Below, piece by piece: positions 46,801-57,700 of a stretch of 64,000 nucleotides of DNA (position 1 is its first letter; the number at the start of each line of letters is the position of its first letter). A model generated the notes under the pieces. That model was not told where the DNA came from. It did no database searches and saw nothing but the letters and a program-made list of their open reading frames with translations. The stretch lies in assembly GCA_019448385.1 (NCBI GenBank), contig JAGTXO010000022.1, forward strand, positions 503,501 through 567,500, in the 5' to 3' direction. This stretch comes from Diacronema lutheri. Taxonomy: Eukaryota > Haptophyta > Pavlovophyceae > Pavlovales > Pavlovaceae. The position numbers and the translations under genes were made by a program.

Positions 46801-49800
46801 GAGCTCGACGCCAAAGCCGGCGAGGCGCACGATGTGCGCGACGATGACGCTCGAAATGGCGGGGGCGCTCGACGGGTCGCCCGCTGCAGCGAGCACCGCC
46901 CCGCCCCAGTGCTCACGCGTGACGCAATCCGCGTCCTCGACGTGCACGTGCGCCACGCTCGCGCCGAGCTGGTGCAGCAACGCGCAGATGTCGGCGTCGA
47001 CCGTCCTCTCCTCCTCGGCCGCCTCGGCCGTGCCGCGGGCGGCGGCGTCGCCTGTCGGCTGCCCGAGGTACGCGATCGCCCGCTCGACGGCCGCGCGCTC
47101 CGCACGCGCTGCGCTGTCGATCGCCGCATTGCCGACGGGCGCGCGCAGCGCCGCGATCGCGTCTTGCAACGCCGTCGCGTCGCCCGTCGCCGCCGCCGCC
47201 GTCACCGCCGCCGCGCTCGCGGTGCCGTGCGCGACGGCGTGCAGCGCGGCGGCGCGCGCGGCGGGGATGCGCCCGTCCAGCGCGAGCACGAGCGGCGGCC
47301 CGGCCGGCGTCTGCTGCCGCCGGTGCCGCCGGCTCGCAGCCGGGTGGTCGGCGCGCGCGCGCTCGAGCCGCGCGCGCCGCTCGACGACGCGCGCCCAGAA
47401 GGCCTGCACCCTCGGCTGCGCGAATGCAAGCCAGCCGGCGCCGCGCGTCACGACGTGCACGACGATCCGGTCCTCGTGCCTGAGGTACTGCACGTAGAGC
47501 GCTTTGCTCACGCCGAGGACGTGCATGCCGAGCTGCAGCTGATCGCGGTGCGGCTGCGGCGGCCCGTCCTCGTGCGCCGTGGCGCCCGCCTTGGTGAGCG
47601 TCTTCACCTCGACGAGGACCTGCTCGTTGTTTTCGGGGAGGATGGCGAGCCCGTCCGGCGAGAAGGCGAACGGCGCGCTCTTGTCGTGCGGGTCCGCACG
47701 CACCATCGGCAGGTTGCACACGACGGTGATGCCGTACGCGGCCGCCAGCTTGCGCAGCGCGACGGCCTCGCCGAGGATGCCCGCGGTCGTCGCCTTGGTC
47801 CGCACCTCGCGCCGCCGCCGGTGCACGTACTCGTCGGTGAGCGTCTCGTGCGCGACGCCGGCGTTGTCGTTCACGACGTCGCCAACCTTGCTGCCCGTGA
47901 CCTCCTCCCATCGCTCGTCGTGCCAGCGCGGGCTGCGCTGCGCGGGCGCGCCCGCGCCGACGGCGTCGAGCACGCGGCGCAGCGCTGTGCCGTCGGGCGC
48001 AGCAGGCACGCGCGCGCGGTCCTGGGCCTCGCGAGCGTCGAGGACGCGGCCCGTAGTGGAATCTTGGGGTAGGTCGAGCTTGCTCGCCTCGCCGTAGCGG
48101 CTCTCCAGCTGGCGCGGTGCGTCGGCAGGGCCGCCGTCCGTGCGCGCACCCGACGCGCCCGCCAGTGCACGCGGCGCAGCGTCCGAGGCGCCCGCCGCGC
48201 CCGCGCCGCCGCCAATCGCGCCAGCGCACGCGCGCGCCGCGACCTGCGGACGGCCAGCCGCAGGGACCTCGTCCGCTCGGCCGGCCGCTGCGTCGGCCGT
48301 CCGCTTGGCCACCTCGCGCACGTCTCCGAGCGCGAGCGTGGCTGGCGCCGTCCAGCTCCCGTTGCGTTTGTCCCAACATTTGAGCAGCCCGCCAAGGAAG
48401 GGCGTGCCCGTCGGGCGGTCCTCGGGCACCTCCGCCAGGATCGCGTCGACGCGCAGCGCGGCCGCCACATCGCAGAACGCGCGCGCGGCGCGCGCCATCC
48501 GCTCGGCGCGCGCGCCGCCGTCGTCCGCCGCGCGGCGGATGGCGTGGCTCACGTGCGCGACGCGGAGCGAGACGACGGCGTGCGCCGGCGCGTCGGCGCC
48601 CGTGCCGAGCGTGTGCCGCCGGATGGCCAGCTGCCCATCGCCCATGCGCGGCGGCAGCGACGCGCACGCCGCGACGGTCGTCGTGCCGGCCGCGCTGTCG
48701 CACAGCCAGCTCGCCTCGCCGCCGCCCGCAAACTCAAAGGTCGCGAAGCCCTCGCGGCCGAAAAGCGCGACGAAGTGGTCGAGCACCGCCTTGTTGATCG
48801 CGCGCGCCGCCGGCCGCGTCGATGCGCCGCGGGCAGCGCCACCCGCCGCGCCGCGCGCATCGCTGCACGTCGCAGGGCAGGTGCAGCCGGACGCGCGCAC
48901 GCCGTCCGACCGCGTCCGCGGCAGCTCGAGCTCGCGCACCTTGGGGCAGAACCAGAGCGGGTTGGACGCCTCGAGGCACAGCACGACGAGCCGCCCGTCC
49001 GTGCCGGCCAGCGCGCGCGCGTCGCGCAGCAGCTCGACGGCGAGCTCGGACGTCGCCGCGTGCACCGCCGGCTCGCCCGTCGCGCGGTCGGGCGGGAAGA
49101 GGCCGCCGCCGACGAGCGGGCTGGGGCAGCGGCCGAGCATCACGAGCAGCGGCGGCGGCGGCGTCTGCGGCGCCTGCTGCCCGACCGCAGCCGCCGTCAG
49201 CCCGGCCAGGTCGGAGCTCGTGCGGAGGGCCTTGAGCGCGACGCGCGAGCCGGTGCCCGCCTGCTCGGAAAACGTGGCGAGCATGGCGCACGTGCTCGCC
49301 CTCGCGCCGCACTGCCAGCTGACGCGCGCGAGGAGGCCTTCCAGCGTGTCGTTTTCGCGCGGCCGCGTGACCGCGTCGAGCGCCGCCGGGCCGAGCTGGA
49401 GGCTGCCGGGCGTGACGCACAGCACCGCCTCGTGGTAGGCGCGCAGCAGCTCCCTCGGCAGCTGCTCGGCGGGCGTCGCCGCCTGCCCGCCCACCCACCG
49501 TGCACCGTGGCCGCCGTCGCCCGCGCCCGCGAGCCGGACCGCCGGCCCGCCCGTGATCGCCGAGGTCGGTGGCGTGCCGAGCGCGTCGACGAGCGCGCGC
49601 ACGGGCGCGACACGCCTGCGCGCAGCGTCCGCGCCGACGGCGAGCGCGGCGATCTGAGCGCCCTCCCATGCGCGCTCCCTCGCGTCGTCCCGCGCGGCCG
49701 CCGGCGCGGCGCCCGGCCGCGCGCCGTGCGGCACCGCGCACGCCGCCGCGACGACCTCCGCGCGCGCGCCGGCGGCGTCGGGCGCGTGCAGCTGCGCGAG

Positions 49801-51639
49801 CGCGCCAAAGAGCGCGGCGGCCGAGCGGTAGCGGCCGTGCGCCGCGACGAGCGCGTAGAGCACGCGCAGCGCGGCCATGCCCGCCTGGTCGGGCGCGTCG
49901 CCAGCGATTTGCTCGACCTCCCACGTGCGCGTGGGCGGCGGGCTGCCGTCAGCCGGGTCCGGACGCAGCGCCCACGCGCGCTCGACGATCGCGTTGAACA
50001 CGCCGTGCGCGGCGCCCTCGTCAAACTCGGCGGCGCCCGCCGCGTGCGCGCACCACCCGTGCACGCGCGACGTGGGCGCGTCCACGGCGCGCTGCACGAC
50101 GAGCACCGCCGGCCGGTCGACGCAGCCGAGGCTCACCGCCGCGTGCTTGCCCTCGAGCAGCGCCGCCGCCGCAGCCTCGACCAAGGCGTCATCAGGCGCG
50201 TCGCCGACGACGACGGCACAGCCGTCGCCGTACTCGGCCTGCATCGCGGCGACGCACGACGCGACAAAGTCGCCGCCCGCGGCCGCCGCGTGTCGCGCCG
50301 CCAGCATCCGGCGCGCGATGGCAAGCCAGACGTACTCGGCCGGCGCGCGCGCGGCGCGCGCGCGAGGCGCGCCGGCCGCGCCGCGTGCGCCAGCGCGTGC
50401 GCCTCCAGCGGCCGCAACGGCCGAGGCGGCTGGAGCGGCGGTGAGCGTGCGCCGCGCGCGCTTCGCCGGCCGCGTGATGGGCGATGCACCCGCCGTCGCA
50501 CCGCCCGCAGCAGCCGGTGCGGCCGCCACAGCGCCCGCCGCGACGCCACTCGTCACGACGCCCGTGGCGGGCGGCGCGGCGTCGGACGCGGCCGCCTCGA
50601 CGGGCGTCGCGCAACTACCGCCAGCGGTCGCGGACGCGCCCGGCGACGCGTCGGCGAGGAGGTGGCGCAGCACGCCGCGCGCGAGCGCGACTCGCACGGC
50701 GAGCGTCAGCGCGCGCAGGCGGTCGGAAGGCGAGGCGTCGCGCTCGGCGTCGGCGGACGTGGCGGCAGCAGGCGGGGCGGCGGGCGGCGCGGCGGCGGAC
50801 CGGGCGGCCGCCGGCGCAACCTCGTCGGCCTTGGCCAGCCAGACGAGCCCGGCGACTGCGAGCACGACGCTGTACGCGCCGACATCGTCACCCGCAACGC
50901 GCGCCAGCCGGGCGTGGGCGTCGGCCTCGGACACGGCGACGCGGAAGAGCACGTCGTCGCGGGCAGCTTGCTCGGCAAACTGACGCAGCTGCTTGGCCAT
51001 CGTCACGCCGGCGACGGACGCCTCGCCCGCCTCTGCCTCGACCTGCTCGTCCTGGCCGATGGCGGACGCGCCGGCCTCGGCGCCACCGTCGAGTGTCCGG
51101 CGGCGCTCGAGGGCAAAGCCACGCACACAGACGCTCTGGAGGCCGCCGAGCGCGCCCGCCTTTTCGTGCAGCGCGCACGACAGCTCGACCACCGAGTCCA
51201 CGCGCCTCGCGGCGGCGCCCCCCCGCTCGCCGCGCGTGGCCGCGCGCACGACGAACACCGTGAATTGCGCGCGCTTCGCCGCGCGCGCCGACGCGCACGC
51301 GTGCTTCAGGAGCCGGCAAAGCGCGGGCCTTTGCGCCGCTGCGCCCCGCGTGCACAGCAGCAGTTGGCCGCGCTCGTCGCCCAGCTCCTGCTCGACGGCG
51401 GCCTCGAGCGCGTCGTCCGTCAAATCGCCGTGCTCCGTCGAGGCGAGCGCGCGCGCAGCCGCGAGCGCCAGCTCGCCTGCGCCCGCGCGCCGCCGGCGGC
51501 GCGCACCGGCGGGCGCGTGCGGCGCCGACGCGTGTGACGACGCCGCCGCGTCCGCGCGCGCACACGCGGCGCGCAACGCCTCACGCGCCGAGGCGGCCGC
51601 GCGCGCCCTGGGCGCGAGCTTCAAGAACGTGCGCGCGGC

Positions 51640-51712
<73 letters not shown>

Positions 51713-54700
51713 TCGCCCGCGTCGCCGGCCGGCGGCGGCGGTGGCGGCGGTGGCGGCGCGGCCACGGCGGCGGCAGCAGCGGCGGCGGCGGCGGTGGCGG
51801 CGGCGGCGGCGCCCAGCGCGGGCGGCGGCGGCGTGGCGGCGGCGGTGGCGGCGGCGGTGACGCCAGCGGCGGCCTTGGCGCCGCGCGTCTGCGGCGGCGT
51901 TTCGGCGCCATCGGGGCTGCCCCCGCCGCGCACCGCGCTCGTGACCGCGCAGACGCCGCCCGGCGCACGATCGCTGGCCGCGCCGGTCAGCGCGACGCGG
52001 AGGCGCTCGCCGACAGCGTACATGTCCGCCACGCTGAACGTGCGCGGCGCGGACGAGCAGCCCGCCGCGGCGAGCGCGTCGTTGAGCGCGCCCACTATCG
52101 CGAGGCCGCACGTCGCGCCACGCTGCGCCGCCTCGTTGAGCAGCAGCGCGCGGCGCACGCGCGAAATGTCGAGACCCGCCGCGTGCAGCGTGGCAGTTAT
52201 CGCCTTGGCGAGCATGAGCGCCTGCCTGCAGGGCGACGCGAGCGTGTCGACGAGCACCGCGTCGTAGCGATGCTCGCCCGCGCGCGCGACGCGCACAAGG
52301 CGCAACGCGGTGAAATGGCCGGAGGCGAGCTGCGCGCCGTCGTCACCGCCCGCGCCGCCGCGCTCGTCCGACGGGCTCCACACGCCGATGACAGCCTGCG
52401 TTGTCGCCTCGCTGCGCAGGCGGTGCAGCAGCGCGGCGCGCTCGGCGTCGTCCTGAAACACCGCGGGTTGCGCGGCGAGCGGCACGTGGCAGACATGCCC
52501 GCCGCCGGCCTGCCCGTGCACGCGCAGCACGACCTCGCAGCACGCGTCGACGGTTGAGGCGAGCATGTCGCCGCTGGCGATGCGCTCCACCTCTGCCTGC
52601 GGGAGGCCGGCGCTCGCGGCGGCGGCGGCCAGCCGGCGCGCAGCCGCGTCGCCCGCCCACGCAAGCAGCGCCGAGTTGGCGGGTTGGAGGGGAAGCTCAA
52701 GGGCGGCTGGTTCGGTGGCGGTAGCCTCGTTGGCAACGGGCACGTTGGCGGTGCGCGCGTTGGCGGCGGGCGCGGCGGCGATGGCTGGTGGGGCGGAAGA
52801 CGCGCCCGCGGCGGCGGGCGCGGACGCGGCAGCGGCAGCGGCTAGTGGGGCGGGGAAAACGCCGTCGGTGGCAGGCGCGGAGGCGAATGCAGGAGCAACT
52901 AGTGGGGCGGGAAAATCGGCGGCAGGCGCGAAGGCGGATGCAGCAGCGGCTAGTGCGGCGGGGAAAACACCGTCGGCGGCAGGCGCGAAGGCGGATGCAG
53001 GAGCGCCCAGCGGGGCGCAGAAAACACCGTCGGCGGCAGGCGCGAAGGCGACAGCAGCAGCGGCCAGTGGAGCGGAGGCGCAGGGCCACGCGCGCGCCAG
53101 CCGTGCAAGCCCAAGCCGCGCGCGAGCGACGCACGCGCCGATGGCCGAGGCGGCGGCGCAGGCCACGACGTGGCCTGGCACCGGTGTGGCCAGCCGCTCG
53201 CGGGTGTGCACGTCGAGCCGCGCCCCACGCCAAGAGCGGCGGCGCGCTGAACGGAGGCGCGCGACCCCGATCGATCCGCCCGCGCACGCGCGCGCCGGCT
53301 CAGTGTGGCCAACGCGCGCCGCTATGCAAGGCGCGCGCGCGATAACGGCGGCTGTCGGCCGTGGCGTGCGCGTGGCGGCGCCGCGGCGACGGGCGCGGCA
53401 CACGAGCCGCTCGGGCGCGCCGCCGCCGCGCGGCACGATGTCGAGCAGCACGGTCACGCCGCGCGCGCGCGCGACCGCCGTGCACGCGAGCCGCACGGGC
53501 AGCGGCGGCCCGTCCGGGCGCGCGAGCGCCGCCACCTCGGCGTCGGTGAGGCTGTGCAGCTCGCGGCGCGCGCGCGCGAACGCGGCGATGTCCGCGCGCA
53601 GCTCCGCGTCCGTGCCGAGCGCGGCACGCGCGTGCACGGGGAGCGACGCGCGCAGCGCGTGGAGCACGCCGCCGCGCGCGCCGCGCGGCGCCGGCGCGCG
53701 CTCGCGCTCAGCGCGCGCGGCGCGCGTGAGCTCGCGCACCGCGCGCGCGAGATTGCGCCGCGCGGCCGCGACGGGAGGGCTAGGTGCGCGCGCGCGCCGG
53801 TTGTAGCGCGGCCGCGCCGAGTCGAGGGGCGGCGGACGCGGTGCGTACGCCGCGGCGCGGCCCGCGCGCCAAAAGGCCGGCGGCGGGCGCAGCTCCGTCG
53901 CGTCGACCGCGGCCGCGAGCGCGCCGAGCGCGGCGTCGCTGTCGCCCGCCGCGTCGGCCGCGTCGACGAGCACGAAGAGCGCGCCGAGCGCGCGCGACGC
54001 GGCCGCCTGCGCGGCGGTGGGGCGGGCGCAGGCAGCGACGCATGCGGCCGCCATGCCGCGCGCCGCGGCGAACGCCGGTGACGTGACGGCCGCGCCGATG
54101 GCAACGGCGGCGGCGGCGACGGTGGAGGCGGCAGCGCCGGCGATGGAGGTGGCAGCGGCGGCGGCGCTTGCCATCGCGCGGCGCGCGAGACGCGAGGCGC
54201 CACCGACCGCCGCCGCCGCAGCGCGCGCTGCGCGCGCGCCGGTGGCGCGCATCGTCGCCGCGCCAGGCGCCGCCGCGCCGACGCCGCCGGCGCCCGCGCC
54301 GTCGCCGCTCTCGGCCGTGCAGGGCTCCGATGGCGAACCCGGCGTGCGCTGGCGCGTGATGCGCGCGCCGAGGCGCGCGCTCCGCGCCGCGCGGCCGGCG
54401 ACGTCGAGGAAGCGCCGTGCGCGCGCCGCGCGCAGGCCACGCGCGCGCGGCGGCGCACCGACAGGCGCCGAGCGCCGCGGCGCGCACGCCGGCGCGTCGC
54501 TGTCGGGTTGCGCAGCGCGCGCGCGGGAACTCGGCGCGGCGTGTGCGGGCGGCGGGCGCGCGCCCGCGCGGCGCAGAGGCGCGAGGCGCCGGCCGCAGAC
54601 GAGGCGTGTGCGCAACCAGGACGGCGAGGGCCGCAGGGCGCCGTCGACGTCGCGCATCGGCGGGCCGCGAGCCCGCCGCGCAGCCGTGCGGCGCGCGCGA

Positions 54701-57700
54701 GGCGCTCGGCGGCGCGCGCGCCGCACGGCGCGCGCGGCGGCGCGCACGCCAGCGACGGCTGCGGCCACGCCGCGCGCCAACACGGCCGCGGCGTGCGCCA
54801 TCGCACCGAGCACGGCGCGTGGCGCGCCGAGCAAGCGCAGCAAGCGCGACGCCGTCGCGCGCGCCGGCGCACCGTGTGCAGGGGCCTCGCCAGCGCCAGC
54901 ACCGACGCCGCCATCGCCGCAGCCGCAGGTGGCGTCGCCGCCGCCGCAGGCGTCGCGACGGACGCCGCCGCCGCCGAAACAACCGCCGCACACGTCGCCG
55001 CCGACGTTGCCACCCCAGCCGCCGTTGCGTGCGCAGGTGGCTGCGGCGCGTGCGTGCGGGAGGCGTGCCGTGCGGCGCGCATCACACGGGCTGCGCGACG
55101 CGAGCGACGCCGCCGGGGGCCCCGCTGCGCCAGGCGCGCCGTGCGCGCCAGCCTCGCCGGCCTCGCCGGCGCGCGGTCGCGCGCTCGCCTCGACGTGGCC
55201 GCCTCCGCCGCCATCGCCGCCGTCGAACCGGGCGGCGGAGGGCTGCCGCTCGAACCGCTCGTCGGCGTCGGCCGCCACCGCCGCCTCGCGCTCCGCCGCC
55301 GCATCGGCCGCACGGCGCGCGTGGCGGAGCGCGCGGCCGCCGTCCGCTGCGCGGCGTGGCGGCGCGGGCGCGGGCTTCGGCGCGCGCGGCCCCTCGGCGC
55401 GCTCGCGGAGCACGGCGAGCGGCGTGCCCGTGGCGACGCTCGTGCAGACGCGCCGCAAGGCGGCGCTTACGCACGCGTGGACGACGCGCGCCGTCCGCTT
55501 GTCGGCGGCGCGCGCGGCGCGGCGCGCGGCCTTGGCGGCGGCCTTTTTGGCGCGCCTCTGCTCCGCCTGCTCCGACAGCGCGCGCGCCTGGCGCTCGGCT
55601 GCGAGCGCGTCCTCGGGCGAAACGGTCGGCCTCGGCGGCCGCGCGCGCGCGCTGCGACGCTGCGCGCTGCGGCGGTCGGACGGCGGCTGCCGCGGCGGCG
55701 AGGACGGCGAGCGCGAGCTCGGCGTGGGCGACCAATCGCCGCTGACGGTTGCGAGCGGCGCAAACGGGTTGTCGTCCCCGCGACCCGCGGCGTGCGACAG
55801 TGCACGCGGCGTCGGGCGCCGGCCGACCGCTGGCGGGCCCCACTCGGACGGCGGCTCCGAGGGCGAGCGCGCCGTCGGCGCCGCGCGTTGCGCGGCCGGC
55901 GGCGCCTCCCGGTCCAGCGCCGCCTGCTCTCTCGCCGCGGCCTGCTCGTCACCCTCCGGCACGCCACGCGGCGCGAGCACCGCGGTGGCGCAGCGCGTCG
56001 CGTTGAGCAACGCCGCCTCCATCTGCCGCACGCTGGCCTTGGCGCACGCCACACCCTGTCTCGCCCGGCGCAGCGCCTCGTGCGCGCGGCGCACTTCCGC
56101 GTCGGCATCTTCGCGCATGCCAAAGTGCGCCTGTTGCAGCCGCAGGTCCGCAGGGCGCCCCTGCGCGCGAGGGGCACGGGCGCGGCGGCGCGCAGGTGAC
56201 GGAGCTGGCGCGCCGTTCTGCGCTGCGCGCACGCCAATCGACGGGCGCGCGCGCGGCGGGGCGCGCGCGCGCGCGCGCGCGCGCGCTGCCTACCCAGCCG
56301 CCGGCCGGCTCGCGCGAGCGCGCCAGCTGCTCCGCCGCCTCGGCGTCGAGCACGCGCTGCTGCGCCTCCTCCTCGCCCAGTGCAGCGAGGTGCAGCCGGC
56401 GGGCTGCCTTGCGGCAGTTGCCCTCCGCCTTGCCCACGGCCTTGCGCGCCGCGTCGACGGGGTCGTCGTTGGCTCTGGCGCGCCTGCGCTTGCCCTTGTC
56501 GGCGGGCGGCGGCTCGGCGCGCTGCAGCGTGCCGAGCGCGTCGTCGGCTCCGCGCGCGGCCGCCCGCGGGCGGCGGGCCCCAAAAAGCGCACCGGTCGCC
56601 GTGCGCGCCGCGCAAGCAACGACCAGCGCTGACATGCCGGCGAAGACCGCACCGCCCAGCGCCACGGTTGCCACGATGCGCAGCGTCCCGTGCGCAGGCC
56701 GCGCTGCCTCCGCCGCTTTGGCGGCCTCGCGCGCGCGCGCATCGGCGGCTCTCATCTCGTGCAGCAGCCCGGCCGCGCCGCTCGCGCCGTCGCGGCCGCG
56801 CGCGAGCTCGCACAGCACCGCCGCCGCGCGCCGCGTGGGCTCGCGCGCGAGCAGCTGCGCGCCGCCGTCGGGGCGCAGCTTCTCAACGAACTCGACAAAC
56901 GTCGCGTCGCGCCAGAGGGACATGCGGAAGGCCCTGTGCACCGCCCCCTCGTGCTCGCGCATCCGCCGTGCCGCCCGCCTGCCGTCGCGCGCGTGCGCGT
57001 GCGCGGCCGCGTCGACTCCCGCGACGCCGCGCTGCGCGTCGCGCGCGGCCGACGACGGCGCCGCCGCGCTGCCCGCCAAGGGCGCCGCAGCGGCGACGCG
57101 CGCGTGCGGAGCGACGGGATCGCCGGCGGCCGGCGGCTCGGCGCGCTGCGGCGTGCCGTTTGCTCCGCGCGCGGCCGTCCCGGGGGAGATGGCCGCGATG
57201 GCGCCGCCAGCCGCGCCGCGCGCCAGCCACGCGCATAGGCTGCCGACGAGCTCGCCGAGACCCCCGACGGTCGCCGCGGCGGCGAGTGCGCCGGGCTTGC
57301 CGGCCGACAGCGGCTCGCGAGCGTCGTCGTCGCAGCCGCCGGCACCCGTCTTGGCGAGTGCGTCGCGCTCGCCCTCGACGCCCGCCACGACCGCCGCCCC
57401 TCCGTCGTCCGCCGCGCCGGCCGCGCGCGCGGCCGGGCGCAGAGGAGGCGTGCCGGTGCAGCCGTCGCCGCTCGTCTTCGCCGTTTCCTCCACTTTGGTC
57501 ACTTCGTCGCCACCTGCGCCATCTCCGACGCCGGGGCCCTTGGTCACGCTTGCCGCCATGCGCGCCGTGCCCGCCGGCCAGCCCGCCGACTGCTCGAGCG
57601 CGGCGGCGAGCGGCGCGACGCGCGTCGACTCGGGCGCGCTCTCGTCATCGGGCTCGAGCGCGTTGTGCAGGCGCGCGAGCGCGCGCTCGACGGCCGCGGC

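Noticed and set aside
42922-53806. Very long open frames on the plus strand opposite the giant gene (up to about 1,700 codons)
   Set aside because: They are antisense shadows of a GC-rich coding strand: dominated by Arg, Ala and Gly, no domains, while the minus strand carries several recognised domains.
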